64,000 nucleotides of DNA from Bradyrhizobium sp. DOA9 (GTDB taxonomy: Bacteria > Pseudomonadota > Alphaproteobacteria > Rhizobiales > Xanthobacteraceae), in contig NZ_DF820425.1 in NCBI RefSeq assembly GCF_000617845.2, forward strand, positions 4,391,725-4,455,724, given 5' to 3'. The notes below the pieces were generated by a model. That model worked only from the letters and a program-made list of their open reading frames with translations, had not been told where the DNA came from and ran no database searches. A program made the translations under genes and the position numbers. Shown piece by piece: positions 27,732 to 36,763 of this stretch. Every line of letters begins with the position of its first letter. Within the stretch, counting starts at the first letter, position 1.

Positions 27732-29231
27732 ATGTCCGATGCCATCAAGGTCGGCTTTGTCCCGTTGTCTGCCGCCCCCCGTGGCATCCTGGTCGTGTTC
27801 TGCGACGATGGCCTGAAGCTCGGTCCGGCGACGGCCAAGGCGCTGGGTGGCGCTGCCGAAATTGTGAAGCGCGCTGCGGCTGCGGCCGCGTTCAAGGGCA
27901 AGAGCGCGGCTGCGCTGGACATTCTGGCACCGGAGGGGGTGAAGGCGACCCGGCTGATCGTGATCGGCGCCGGCAAGGCGACCAATCTCAAGGCCAATGA
28001 TTTCCTCAAGTTCGGCGGGGTGGCGGCCGGCAAGCTGCCCGCCGGCACCAGTGCCATGACCATCCTGGCGGAGCTGCCGGGCGGCGCCATGACGAGCGAG
28101 CAGGCGGTCGCGATCGCCTCGGGCCTGCGCTTGCGCGCTTACAAGTTCGATCGCTACAAGACCAGGAAGAAGGACGGCGAGGAGGGCGGCGCGCGCGCCG
28201 ACGTCTCGCTTGCGGTCGGCGATGCCGGTGCGGCGAAGAAGGCGTTCGCCGCGGCCGGGCACGTCGTCGACGGCGTGATCATCGCCCGCGACCTCGTCAA
28301 CGAGCCGCCGAACGTGCTTTTCCCGGAGGAATTCGCCCGCAGAGCCGGTCAGCTCCGCAAGCTCGGCGTCAAGGTCGAGGTGCTCGACGTCAAGGCCATG
28401 CAGAAGCTCGGCATGGGCGCGCTGCTCGGCGTCGGCCAGGGCTCGGCGCGGCCGAGCCGCACCGTGATCATGCGCTGGGACGGCGGCAAGAAAGGGGAGG
28501 CCCCGGTTGCCTTCGTCGGCAAGGGCGTCTGCTTCGACACCGGCGGCATCTCGATCAAGCCGGCCGGCAGCATGGAGGACATGAAGGGCGACATGGGGGG
28601 AGCGGCCTGCGTCGTCGGCCTGATGCATGCGCTCGCGGCGCGCAAGGCGAAGGTCAACGCGGTCGGCGCCATCGGTCTCGTCGAGAACATGCCCGACGGC
28701 AATGCGCAGCGGCCGGGCGACATCGTCACCTCGATGTCCGGCCAGACCATCGAGATCATCAACACCGACGCCGAGGGCCGCCTCGTGCTCGCCGACGTGC
28801 TCTGGTACGTCGCCAAGAAGGTGAAGCCGAAATTCATGGTGGATCTTGCGACGCTGACCGGCGCGATCATGGTGGCGCTCGGCACCGAGCATGCCGGCAT
28901 GTTCTCCAACAACGACGAGCTGGCCGACCGGCTGCTCACCGCCGGAGCCGAGAGCGGCGAGAAGGTCTGGCGCATGCCGCTCGGCCCCGAATACGACAAG
29001 CTGATCGATTCCCAGTTTGCCGACATGAAGAACACCGGCGGCCGCCATGGCGGCTCGATCACCGCCGCGCAATTCCTGCAGCGCTTCGTCGACAACGTGC
29101 CCTGGGCCCATCTCGACATCGCCGGCACCGCGATGGGGGCGCCGAAGACCGACATCAACCAGAGCTGGGGCAGCGGCTACGGCGTCCGCCTGCTCGACCG
29201 CCTGGTCGCGGACCATTACGAGCGCAAATGA
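27732..29231 (+). CDS. pepA: Leucyl aminopeptidase (M17)
   Basis: PepA is a cytosolic two-metal exopeptidase that releases N-terminal residues; in some bacteria it also binds DNA. The 499-aa protein has the metal-site motifs GKGVCFDTGG (263-272) and NTDAEGRL (344-351), both intact. The ATG at 27732 has AGGAG 11 bases upstream; a longer ORF to 27612 is rejected. holC follows after 6 bases, a frequent pairing in proteobacteria. Confidence 0.95.
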   Translation: MSDAIKVGFVPLSAAPRGILVVFCDDGLKLGPATAKALGGAAEIVKRAAAAAAFKGKSAAALDILAPEGVKATRLIVIGAGKATNLKANDFLKFGGVAAGKLPAGTSAMTILAELPGGAMTSEQAVAIASGLRLRAYKFDRYKTRKKDGEEGGARADVSLAVGDAGAAKKAFAAAGHVVDGVIIARDLVNEPPNVLFPEEFARRAGQLRKLGVKVEVLDVKAMQKLGMGALLGVGQGSARPSRTVIMRWDGGKKGEAPVAFVGKGVCFDTGGISIKPAGSMEDMKGDMGGAACVVGLMHALAARKAKVNAVGAIGLVENMPDGNAQRPGDIVTSMSGQTIEIINTDAEGRLVLADVLWYVAKKVKPKFMVDLATLTGAIMVALGTEHAGMFSNNDELADRLLTAGAESGEKVWRMPLGPEYDKLIDSQFADMKNTGGRHGGSITAAQFLQRFVDNVPWAHLDIAGTAMGAPKTDINQSWGSGYGVRLLDRLVADHYERK

Positions 29232-29237
29232 CCCGAC

Positions 29238-29690
29238 ATGACTGAAGTGCTGTTCTACCATCTGCAAGACAAGACGGTGGAGGACGTGTTGCCGCCGCTT
29301 CTGGAGAAATCGCTCGAGCGCGGCTGGCGCGTCGTGGTGCAGTCGACCTCGGAGGAGCGTGCGGATGCGCTCGATTCGCATTTGTGGACCTATCGCGACG
29401 ATTCGTTCCTGCCGCACGCGACATGGCGGGTGAACGATGTTGCCGACCAGCCGATCGTGCTGGCGATCGAGGGCGGCAATCCCAATGCGGCCAATGTCCG
29501 CTTCCTGGTCGACAGCGCCGCGCTGCCGGAGGATGCGGAGGGTTACGAGCGCATGGTGCTGCTGTTCAACGGCGACGATCCCGACGCGCTTGCGCTCGCC
29601 CGCACGGCCTGGACGGATTGCAAGGCGAAGGGATTTGATGTCACCTATTGGCAGGCTGACGACCGCGGCCGGTGGCAGAAGCGCAATTAG
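29238..29690 (+). CDS. holC: DNA polymerase III chi subunit
   Basis: HolC links the clamp loader to single-strand-binding protein. The 150-aa protein starts MTEVLFYHLQDKTVEDVLPPLLEKSLERGW, with the conserved RADALDSHLWTYRDDSFLPHA block. It lies 6 bases after pepA in an evident operon. Confidence 0.94.
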   Translation: MTEVLFYHLQDKTVEDVLPPLLEKSLERGWRVVVQSTSEERADALDSHLWTYRDDSFLPHATWRVNDVADQPIVLAIEGGNPNAANVRFLVDSAALPEDAEGYERMVLLFNGDDPDALALARTAWTDCKAKGFDVTYWQADDRGRWQKRN

Positions 29691-29790
29691 AGCGTTTTCG
29701 AGCGAAGTGGACACCGGTTCGCGTGAAGAAAACGCGTCAAAACAAGAATCTAGAGCTTAGGTTCTGATTCAATCAGAACCTAAGCTCTAG
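29691..29790. repeat. Interspersed element ending in a 41-bp perfect palindrome
   Basis: After holC comes a GAGCGTTTTCGAGCGAAGTG-type sequence of the kind dispersed in Bradyrhizobium genomes. A perfect palindrome follows: 20-base arms (29750-29769 and 29771-29790) around one C. The palindrome would fold as a very stable hairpin and may end the pepA-holC transcript, though no T-run follows. Confidence 0.65.
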
Positions 29791-29909
29791 CCGCAATTAA
29801 TGATAATTTGCACTTTTCGGGCGATACTGGCTTCGGCCACCTTCGTGCCGCAAAGGGATGTTGGGACAATCGCTTAGGGCTGGTCCTTCACGCGGGGAAT
29901 TCGTTTATC

Positions 29910-30431
29910 GTGCGACATCAAAAGCTTCCCGGCTCGCTCATAGTTGCTTTGGCTGCCGCAGCTCCGCTGCTCGCCGGCTGCTCGGGCGCGTCCGATCTGC
30001 TGTCGAAGGACGCACAATGGTTCAACACGCCCAGCCGGCTGTTCATCAAGAGCATCTCGATCGAATCGCCGCCGCTGACGCCCGAAAAGCCTGTGGGACC
30101 TGAGGACCTCGTCAGCGCCGACGGCGGCTGTCCCGGCATGGCGCCGCCGCCCGGGCCGGCCGATGCCAATGCCTCGACCACGGCCGCGCCGATGGGCGGC
30201 ACGGTCGCGCTCGGCCATACCGAATGCGACGTGGTGCGCGGCATCGGGGTGCCCTCGAGCGTCAACCTCTCCAACGATGCCGCCGGCCGCCGCGTCGCCG
30301 TGGTGACCTGGAGCACCGGCCCGCGCGCGGGCATCTATACGTTCACGGCCGGACGTCTGTCCTCGATCGAAGGCAATCCGGACCCGCAGCCGGTGCCGAG
30401 GGCGGCCAAGCCGAAGAAGAAGCACGCGTAG
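29910..30431 (+). CDS. Hypothetical lipoprotein
   Basis: With the GTG start at 29910 the 173-aa product has a lipoprotein signal ending LLAGC, so the mature protein begins with a lipidated Cys. An upstream ATG at 29808 would add 34 residues before the signal and is less likely. The C-terminal half (GHTECDVVRGIGVPSSVNL ... YTFTAGRLSSIE) resembles the small BamE/SmpA-like fold, though this is weak. A Lys-rich end follows. The gene stands alone after the repeat element. Function unknown. Confidence 0.72.
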   Translation: MRHQKLPGSLIVALAAAAPLLAGCSGASDLLSKDAQWFNTPSRLFIKSISIESPPLTPEKPVGPEDLVSADGGCPGMAPPPGPADANASTTAAPMGGTVALGHTECDVVRGIGVPSSVNLSNDAAGRRVAVVTWSTGPRAGIYTFTAGRLSSIEGNPDPQPVPRAAKPKKKHA

Positions 30432-30516
30432 GCGGGGGACGCCTGCGCCGCAGTGACCCGAAGAATCCTCGATCCTGGACGTGAGGGGCGGACTCGATGC
30501 GGGTCGGCGGCGGCAC

Positions 30517-30990
30517 TCAGAGGATCGGCTCGGTATTGAAGCGATCCGGCTGGCGGCCGCGGAAACGGCCCTTCATCCTGAAGCCGTCACGCATGTTGAG
30601 GCCGAGAAGACCGATGTTCGTCGCGCCGGCAAACAGTTCGAGACTCTGCACGGCGTAGAACGTGGTGTCGAACTCCGCGGCCTTCGCCTTGGAGGCAAGA
30701 AACAACGCGGCCGGAACCAGAACCAGGATGCCGTTGCCGGCGATGAACGGCATACGCTTGATCTTCGCACCGATCAGGCCGGCGCGCCGCTCCTTTGCCA
30801 GGACGAATCCCGAGCCTCCCGCCGCCGCAAGCATCGGAACGAGCAACAGGAAGCCCCACGGTATGGCGGTCTTCACCATGGCTATGGTCTGGTGTGAGGC
30901 GAATAGCTCGGTGAGAGCCGTGGACAGCCAGAAGGTCGCAATGATCGTCAGTGCGACCGCTCCCGCGACCGGGTGGATGGTCCTGGTCAT
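30517..30990 (-). CDS. Hypothetical membrane protein
   Basis: A 157-aa protein with four hydrophobic segments (about 7-27, 43-63, 83-101, 117-131) and no known motif. It starts opposite the MarR gene and both promoters meet in the palindrome at 31056-31075, which suggests it is the regulator's target. Its role cannot be given. Confidence 0.75.
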   Translation of the reverse strand: MTRTIHPVAGAVALTIIATFWLSTALTELFASHQTIAMVKTAIPWGFLLLVPMLAAAGGSGFVLAKERRAGLIGAKIKRMPFIAGNGILVLVPAALFLASKAKAAEFDTTFYAVQSLELFAGATNIGLLGLNMRDGFRMKGRFRGRQPDRFNTEPIL

Positions 30991-31045
30991 CGGCCTGACG
31001 ACCTCCGTCGAGATGGTTTTATGGTGTCAATCTGGTACTATAAGA

Positions 31046-31075
31046 AATCTAGTAAATTGACATCATGATGTCAAT
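31046..31075. promoter_or_regulatory. MarR-type operator with back-to-back -35 boxes
   Basis: ATTGACATCATGATGTCAAT (31056-31075) is a perfect 20-base palindrome. Each arm holds an outward TTGACA, one reading toward the MarR gene and one toward the membrane protein. On the minus strand a TAGATT lies 17 bases further (31051-31046). A bound MarR dimer would cover both -35 boxes. Confidence 0.65.
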
Positions 31076-31093
31076 AACTGTCTATGGTGACAG

Positions 31094-31564
31094 ATGCGAA
31101 AATCCCGACGGACGCCGGCCGGCGATGCTCTGACGAACCTCATGCTCGACTTGTTCCGGCTGAACAGCCTGCTCCTGACCGCAGGGGACCGCCTGGTGGC
31201 CCCGCTCGGGCTCACCAGCGCCCGCTGGCAAATTCTCGGCGCCATCGTGCAGGTGGAGCGGCCCCAGCCCGTGGCCTGGCTCGCCCGCGATCTCGGCGGC
31301 AATCGCCAGAACGTGCAGCGGATCGTCAACGACCTCCACGCGGAAGGCCTCGTTGCATTCGAGGCCAATCCGCATCACCGCCGGGCGCAGCTCGTCGTCC
31401 TCACCGACAAGGGGCGGCGCGCTTTCGATGCTGCGATGGCTTTGCAGATGCCGTGGGTCAACAGCCTGTCCGAAGGGCTTGCGGTCAAGGATCTGCAAAC
31501 GGTTCATCGCATCGTCGCGGCCTTGCGGACCAAGCTCGAGAGCGACGTCGAGGCGCAGACGTAA
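31094..31564 (+). CDS. MarR-family transcriptional regulator
   Basis: A 156-aa winged-helix repressor (LTSARWQILGAI ... VAWLARDLGGNRQNVQRIVNDLHAEGLVAFEANPHHRRAQLVVLTDKGR) of normal MarR length. The ATG lies only 18 bases after the operator, with a weak Shine-Dalgarno, so the mRNA leader must be short or absent. It is divergent from the membrane protein at 30517-30990, its likely target. Ligand unknown. Confidence 0.9.
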   Translation: MRKSRRTPAGDALTNLMLDLFRLNSLLLTAGDRLVAPLGLTSARWQILGAIVQVERPQPVAWLARDLGGNRQNVQRIVNDLHAEGLVAFEANPHHRRAQLVVLTDKGRRAFDAAMALQMPWVNSLSEGLAVKDLQTVHRIVAALRTKLESDVEAQT

Positions 31565-31610
31565 GGTGGGCGAATGGCAAGGTCGGGCGACACCCGAGCC
31601 GCGCAGGTCT

Positions 31611-32399
31611 TCAAGCCGCTTTGCGGCCCTTGATCGCAGTCGCCGAGGCATGAAAGGTGATCGCCCCGCTCGCGCTTGCCGGCAGTCGCGCCTGGAGGCG
31701 ATGCTTGAGCTCCGCGCTCTCGGCTTGCGATAGTTTTCCCACGATGCCGGTCGGGCTGCTCACGACCATGGACAGCCAGTAGTCGTCGAAGTCAGGGAAC
31801 GTTCGCTCGACGACCAGCTCACGGGTTTCGATATCGCGCAGACCGAGCTCGGCCCAGAGCGCCTTCAGTGCCTCGAAACGCGAGATGTCTGCACTCGGCG
31901 GCCGCGCTGTCGGAATGCCAAGCGCATCCAGCTCCTCCCACAATGGTTGCGTGGGCGTGCCGCCGCGCAAAATGTCCCAAGTGTAGGACGCGACCAGGCC
32001 GCCGGGTTTGGTGACGCGGACCATTTCCGCGGCGCCCTTGCGCGGATCGGGAACGAAGAACAACACCAGCGCCATCACGGCGATGTCGAAGCGGTTGGGC
32101 TCATAGGGAAGGGCCATCGCGTCGCCGATCGAGAGTTCGACCGGCTTTGCCGCCAATTTTTCGCGCGCCGTGGCAATCTGGGCATCGGAGGGATCAATTG
32201 CGCAAACCGATGAAGGGGCCGATCTTGCAAGAAGGAGTTCGGTGAACGCGCCGTTGCCGGCGCCAACATCCACCCAGGCCAGTCCCGGACGGGGCGCGAG
32301 CCAGTCGAGGAACAGATTGCCGGCCGATCGGCTCCAGGGCGACATGAAGCGCTCGTAAGCCGCACCGTCGGTGAACTTGATCGGTTCGGGTGTCGACAT
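31611..32399 (-). CDS. Class I SAM-dependent methyltransferase
   Basis: A 262-aa protein with a Methyltransf_11-type fold: motif I VDVGAGNGAFTELLL (about 43-57), an acidic ribose-binding Asp (CAIDPSD) and a post-motif region GDAMALPYEPNRFD. The C-terminal domain is less conserved. The substrate is not evident. It converges on the MarR gene and is divergent from the DUF485/actP operon. Confidence 0.87.
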   Translation of the reverse strand: MSTPEPIKFTDGAAYERFMSPWSRSAGNLFLDWLAPRPGLAWVDVGAGNGAFTELLLARSAPSSVCAIDPSDAQIATAREKLAAKPVELSIGDAMALPYEPNRFDIAVMALVLFFVPDPRKGAAEMVRVTKPGGLVASYTWDILRGGTPTQPLWEELDALGIPTARPPSADISRFEALKALWAELGLRDIETRELVVERTFPDFDDYWLSMVVSSPTGIVGKLSQAESAELKHRLQARLPASASGAITFHASATAIKGRKAA

Positions 32400-32746
32400 C
32401 GAGATATCCCTTCATCATTCCTTGTTTGCATATCGCTTGGACTGGAAATCGCTTGTGCTGAAAATGCCGATCGTTCTCGACCGTAGGGCCGGGTCAACCG
32501 CAATGCGCTGACGCAAATTGCGTCCAGCCTAACCCCAAATACGCGCAGGCGACACGGGCATTTCGTCGGCAGGCCCGGATATTTCCGATTGACGCGGCGC
32601 CGCCAGCCACATCGCACGAGGATCGACCGTCCTTGATCTGGATCATGGGGCTCGGTCGTCCGCCGGTGCAAGCTGGGACAGCTCCCCGAGAGAAGGGGCT
32701 GCCGTCATGGCAAGAATTTCAGAGAAACATTCCAGGGATCATTGAT
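32400..32746. other. Divergent intergenic region methyltransferase / DUF485
   Basis: This 347-base gap holds an FNR/FixK-like site (32633-32646) about 100 bases before the DUF485 start. ATG codons at 32645 and beyond open a frame in phase with DUF485, but the family length argues against them. No other gene is seen. Confidence 0.4.
32633..32646. promoter_or_regulatory. Near-consensus FNR/FixK-like box upstream of DUF485-actP
   Basis: TTGAT-CTGG-ATCAT matches the FNR/FixK pattern TTGAT-N4-ATCAA except for the last base. It lies about 100 bases before the GTG start of the acetate-transport operon. One mismatch keeps confidence moderate. Confidence 0.35.
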
Positions 32747-33049
32747 GTGAGCAACCTCGCAAAGATTGAACGCGACCCGAATTACCAGGAGCTGGTGCGC
32801 CGGCGCTCGTCGCTGGGCTGGCTGTTGTCGGCGATCATGCTTGTCATCTATTTCGGCTTCATCCTGCTGGTCGCCTACGCTCCCAAGTTTCTGGGAATAC
32901 CATTGGGCAGCGGCGTGACGACGGTCGGTATTCCGGTCGGACTGTCCGTCATCGTGCTCGCCTTTGTGCTGACGGGCATCTACGTCCGTCGGGCGAATTC
33001 CAGCTACGACGTACTCATCCGCAAGATTGTCGAGGAGAACCGCTCGTGA
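32747..33049 (+). CDS. DUF485 small membrane protein (YjcH-like)
   Basis: A 100-aa protein with two membrane segments (about 22-45 and 58-82). It is a DUF485/YjcH family member that regularly precedes actP, and its role in acetate transport is unknown. The GTG at 32747 (VSNLAKIERDPNYQELVRRRSSLGW) gives the usual family length and has CAGGGA upstream; the longer reading from 32633 is rejected. Its TGA overlaps the GTG of actP (GTGA). Confidence 0.88.
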   Translation: MSNLAKIERDPNYQELVRRRSSLGWLLSAIMLVIYFGFILLVAYAPKFLGIPLGSGVTTVGIPVGLSVIVLAFVLTGIYVRRANSSYDVLIRKIVEENRS

Positions 33050-34737
33050 AGAAATTCGCCTGGCCATCGGCAATTCTGCTCGCAAGTATGCCCGCCATCG
33101 CGCTCGCGGCCGGCGCCGTCGAGGGCGGCGCGAAGCAGGCGACCAACTGGGCGGCGATCGGCATGTTCGTCGGGTTCGTCGGGCTGACGCTCGCCATCAC
33201 CTATTGGGCCGCCAAGAGGACCGCATCGGCTGCGGATTTCTACTCGGCCGGCGGCGGAATCACGGGCTTCCAGAACGGGCTTGCGATCGCAGGCGACTAC
33301 ATGTCGGCGGCCTCGTTCCTCGGCATATCGGGTCTCGTCTACACCTCGGGCTACGACGGCCTGATCTATTCGGTCGGCTGGCTCGTGGGATGGCCGATCG
33401 TCACCTTTCTGATCGCCGAGCAGTTGCGCAATCTCGGAAAGTTCACCTTTGCCGACGTCACCTCGTTTCGTCTCGGGCAGACCGAGATCCGGATCCTGGC
33501 GGCATGCGGCTCGCTGGTGACTGTCGCGTTCTACCTGATCGCGCAGATGGTCGGAGCCGGCAAGCTGATCCAGCTGTTGTTCGGTCTCGATTACTGGATC
33601 GCAGTCGTCCTGGTCGGCGGCCTGATGATGATCTACGTGACGTTCGGCGGCATGAAAGCGACGACGTGGGTGCAGATCATCAAGGCGGTGCTGCTGCTCT
33701 CGGGGGCGACGTTCATGGCCGGAGCCGTCCTCTACAAGTTCGGGTTCAGCCCGGAAGCCCTGTTCACCAAGGCAACCGAAGTGCATCCCAAGAAGCTCGC
33801 GATCATGGAACCCGGCACCCTGATCTCCAATCCGCTCTCGGCTGTCTCGCTCGGCCTGGCGCTGATGTTCGGAACGGCGGGCCTGCCTCATATCCTGATG
33901 CGCTTCTTCACCGTGAAGGACGCCCAGGCTGCCCGCAAGTCGGTGTTCTACGCCACCGGCTTCATCGGCTACTTCTATATCCTGACCTTCATCATCGGCT
34001 TCGGCGCGATCACGCTGGTGTCGACCGATGCGATGTTCCTGGATGGCAGCATCCTCGAGAAGACCAAGAGCGGAATCGCGGCGATCAAGGGCGGCTCCAA
34101 CATGGCGGCGATTCACCTCGCGAACGCCGTGGGCGGCAATCTGTTCCTTGGCTTCATCTCGGCCGTCGCCTTCGCGACGATCCTGGCCGTCGTCTCGGGG
34201 CTGGCTCTGGCGGGGGCATCCTCCATCAGCCACGATCTCTACGGCATGGTGATCAAGGGCGGAAACGCGAATGAGCAGGACGAGATCCGCGTGTCGAAGA
34301 TCGCGACCCTGGTGCTCGGCGTGCTCGCGATCTTCCTCGGCATCGTGTTCGAGAACCAGAACGTCGCCTTCATGGTCGGCCTTGCGTTTGCCATCGCGGC
34401 CTCCTGCAATTTCCCCGTGCTGGTGATGTCGATCTTCTGGAAGGGCCTGACGACGCGGGGAGCCGTGGTCGGCGGCTTCCTGGGCCTGGTCAGCGCGGTT
34501 GTCGGTGTGGTGCTCTCGCCGGCCGTCTGGGAGGTGACGCTTGGCTTCGCCAAGGGCTCGGCTCCGATCAAGCTGGACAATCCGGCGCTGTTCTCGATGG
34601 CGATCGCCTTTGCGGGGATCTGGCTGGTCTCGATGATGGATCGCAGCAAGCGCGCGGCGGTCGATCGCGATGGCTTCGATGCGCAATATGTCCGGTCCCA
34701 GACCGGTATCGGAGCTGCTTCGGCCACGGCTCACTGA
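33046..34737 (+). CDS. actP: Cation/acetate symporter ActP
   Basis: A 563-aa sodium:solute symporter (SSS family) of about 13 membrane segments, importing acetate and related short carboxylates. Family features include SAGGGITGFQNGLAIAGDYMSAASFLGI and the GTAGLPHILMRFFTV region. It uses a GTG start after GAGGAGAA and overlaps the DUF485 stop. Downstream lie a DUF294 protein and an exonuclease, a cluster found with actP in many proteobacteria. Confidence 0.94.
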   Translation: MKKFAWPSAILLASMPAIALAAGAVEGGAKQATNWAAIGMFVGFVGLTLAITYWAAKRTASAADFYSAGGGITGFQNGLAIAGDYMSAASFLGISGLVYTSGYDGLIYSVGWLVGWPIVTFLIAEQLRNLGKFTFADVTSFRLGQTEIRILAACGSLVTVAFYLIAQMVGAGKLIQLLFGLDYWIAVVLVGGLMMIYVTFGGMKATTWVQIIKAVLLLSGATFMAGAVLYKFGFSPEALFTKATEVHPKKLAIMEPGTLISNPLSAVSLGLALMFGTAGLPHILMRFFTVKDAQAARKSVFYATGFIGYFYILTFIIGFGAITLVSTDAMFLDGSILEKTKSGIAAIKGGSNMAAIHLANAVGGNLFLGFISAVAFATILAVVSGLALAGASSISHDLYGMVIKGGNANEQDEIRVSKIATLVLGVLAIFLGIVFENQNVAFMVGLAFAIAASCNFPVLVMSIFWKGLTTRGAVVGGFLGLVSAVVGVVLSPAVWEVTLGFAKGSAPIKLDNPALFSMAIAFAGIWLVSMMDRSKRAAVDRDGFDAQYVRSQTGIGAASATAH

Positions 34738-34830
34738 AGGCTCACTGAACGGGGCTCCAGGGATATCGCTTCGGCACCGGCGGGCTCAGTTGGCCCTGCC
34801 GGTGCGACTCGTCCGATGGTCGATCGTCCT

Positions 34831-34931
34831 AGAGCATGATCCGGAAACGTGCGAAGCGGTTTTCCGAAAAGATCATGCTCAAACAATGACCCAAAGCGCG
34901 ATGACGATTCATCCCAATCGCATCGCGCTTT
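34831..34931. repeat. Two palindromic interspersed elements after actP
   Basis: The first element pairs GAGCATGATCCGGAAA (34832-34847) with the reverse arm at 34861-34880. It is the full form of the half-element at 4839. The second pairs AAAGCGCGATG (34893-34903) with CATCGCGCTTT (34921-34931), perfect over 11 bases, and may end or trim the actP transcript. Confidence 0.7.
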
Positions 34932-34959
34932 AGATAGTCCGCGTCTTTGAAAGGTCGAA

Positions 34960-36762
34960 ATGCCCAAGGCGTTCGATATCAGCAACCCGCCATTCGATCG
35001 TCTGACGCCGAACGAGGCCGAGACGTTGCGGGCCGCGCTCGACATCGCCTACTTCAGTCCGGGTGAAGCGATCATCAGGCGGGACGCCCCGGCGGAGGCG
35101 CTCTACGTCGTGATCAAGGGCATCGTCGAGGAGCGGAGCGATGTCGACCTGCTCGCATTGCTCGGCCCCAAGGATACGTTCGACAGTCGGGCGCTCGTTC
35201 ACGATCATAGCGGCCATCAGTTCTTCGCCCGCGACGAGACGCTCTGCTATGTGATCCCCCGGAAGGTCGCCCTCGATCTGATCAAGACAAATCCGCGCTT
35301 TGCCGCGTTCTTTTACCGCGAGATATCCCAGAAGCTGGACGAGCTCGCCAACGATGAGGAGGCGCGGCGCTACGGCTCGTTGATGCATGCCAAGGTCGGC
35401 GAATTGTTCCTGCATCCGCCGGTCTTCTTGGCGGCCAGCGACACGATCGAGACCGCCGGTCACCTGATGCGCGAGGTCAACAGCAATGCGCTGTTCGTCC
35501 GGGACGGCGAGCGGATCGGCATCGTCACAGGCATGAACCTGTCCAAGGCCGTGGTGCTGGGGCGGCAGTCGATCCAGACGGCGGTGGGCAGGCTCGCCAA
35601 TTACGACCTCGTCTCTTTGCGGCGCGACGATTTCGTATCCTCGGCTCTCCTGCTGATGACCAAGCACAACAAGCGGCGGCTTGTCGTGCGCGAGGGTGAG
35701 GAGTTCGTCGGCATTCTGGAGGAGATCGACCTGCTGGGATTCCTGGCGGGAAGCGCCCAGGTCACCGCCGGCCGCATCGATCGCGCCTCGAGCCGGCAGG
35801 ACCTTGCCACCGCAGCGCGCGAGATCGAGACGCAAACGCGCGTGCTGCGGCGGCAGGGCGTCAAGGTGGAGGTCATTGCGGAGATCGTCTCCGATCTCAA
35901 CCGGCGCCTGCTGTCGCGGCTGTTCGACATGGTCGCGCCGGCCGAGCTGCGCACCGGCGGCTGCCTGATCGTGATGGGAAGCGAGGGGCGGGGAGAGCAG
36001 ACCGTACGGACCGACCAGGACAACGGCCTCATCCTGGCCGGCCCGATGCGGGATGAAATCCTCGAGGCGTTCCGCCGCGAGTTCTTCGCCGCGCTCGAGA
36101 GCTTCGGCTTTCCGCCCTGTCCCGGCGATATCATGGTGCGCAATCCGGCATGGTCCAGGCCGCTCTCCGAATATCTTGCAGATCTGCGCCGCTGGATCAT
36201 GCTTCCCAACCAGGCCGGGCACATGAATGTGGCCATCATCTACGATGCCCAGGCGATCGCGGGCGATGAGCAACTGCTGGACGACGCCAAGACGGCGCTG
36301 ATCGACATGACCCGGGGCGAGCAGGCGTTCATGGCCCATTTTGCCCGCGCGGTTGACGCGTTCGAGACGCCGATCGGCCTCTTCAACAATCTGATCACGT
36401 CCGAGGGCACGGGAGACGCGCTCGACCTCAAGAAAGGTGGTATCTTTCCGATCGTGCACGGCGTTCGCAGCCTGGCGCTCGAACAGGGGCTGCGCGAGAC
36501 CTCCACCGATAAACGCATCTCCCGGCTATGTGATCTCGGCGTGCTGCAAGCGGACTTTGGACGCGATCTGAAACAGGCGTTCCGGTTCCTGCTGATGCTT
36601 CGGCTCGACGGGCAGCTGGCCGCGTCCGCCGGCGCATCGGGGACTCTGGTGCGGCCGGCGCACCTGTCCAGCATGGAGCGCCATCTGTTGCGTGACGCGC
36701 TCCAGGTGGTGAAGAAGTTTCGCGAGATCGTTGGTCATCATTTCAAGCTGGGCATGTTCTAG
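34960..36762 (+). CDS. cNMP/CBS/DUF294 nucleotidyltransferase-like signalling protein
   Basis: A 600-aa multi-domain regulator. An N-terminal cyclic-nucleotide-binding-like fold (about 12-115) is followed by two CBS repeats (about 150-265). Next comes a GlnD-type nucleotidyltransferase domain (DUF294) with GSEGRGEQTVRTDQD (340-354) and a DUF294_C helical domain. The NTase acidic residues are present, so it may be active. It resembles proteins linked to carboxylate uptake in proteobacteria. It sits after actP and is followed 1 base later by an exonuclease gene. Target unknown. Confidence 0.9.
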   Translation: MPKAFDISNPPFDRLTPNEAETLRAALDIAYFSPGEAIIRRDAPAEALYVVIKGIVEERSDVDLLALLGPKDTFDSRALVHDHSGHQFFARDETLCYVIPRKVALDLIKTNPRFAAFFYREISQKLDELANDEEARRYGSLMHAKVGELFLHPPVFLAASDTIETAGHLMREVNSNALFVRDGERIGIVTGMNLSKAVVLGRQSIQTAVGRLANYDLVSLRRDDFVSSALLLMTKHNKRRLVVREGEEFVGILEEIDLLGFLAGSAQVTAGRIDRASSRQDLATAAREIETQTRVLRRQGVKVEVIAEIVSDLNRRLLSRLFDMVAPAELRTGGCLIVMGSEGRGEQTVRTDQDNGLILAGPMRDEILEAFRREFFAALESFGFPPCPGDIMVRNPAWSRPLSEYLADLRRWIMLPNQAGHMNVAIIYDAQAIAGDEQLLDDAKTALIDMTRGEQAFMAHFARAVDAFETPIGLFNNLITSEGTGDALDLKKGGIFPIVHGVRSLALEQGLRETSTDKRISRLCDLGVLQADFGRDLKQAFRFLLMLRLDGQLAASAGASGTLVRPAHLSSMERHLLRDALQVVKKFREIVGHHFKLGMF

Positions 36763-36763
36763 A

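Noticed and set aside
27726..29714. 662-codon open frame opposite pepA and holC
   Set aside because: It is an antisense shadow of two clear genes in a GC-rich genome, and its composition matches shadow frames.
33004..34734. 576-codon open frame opposite actP
   Set aside because: Antisense shadow, highly charged and without domains; actP has a full symporter sequence.
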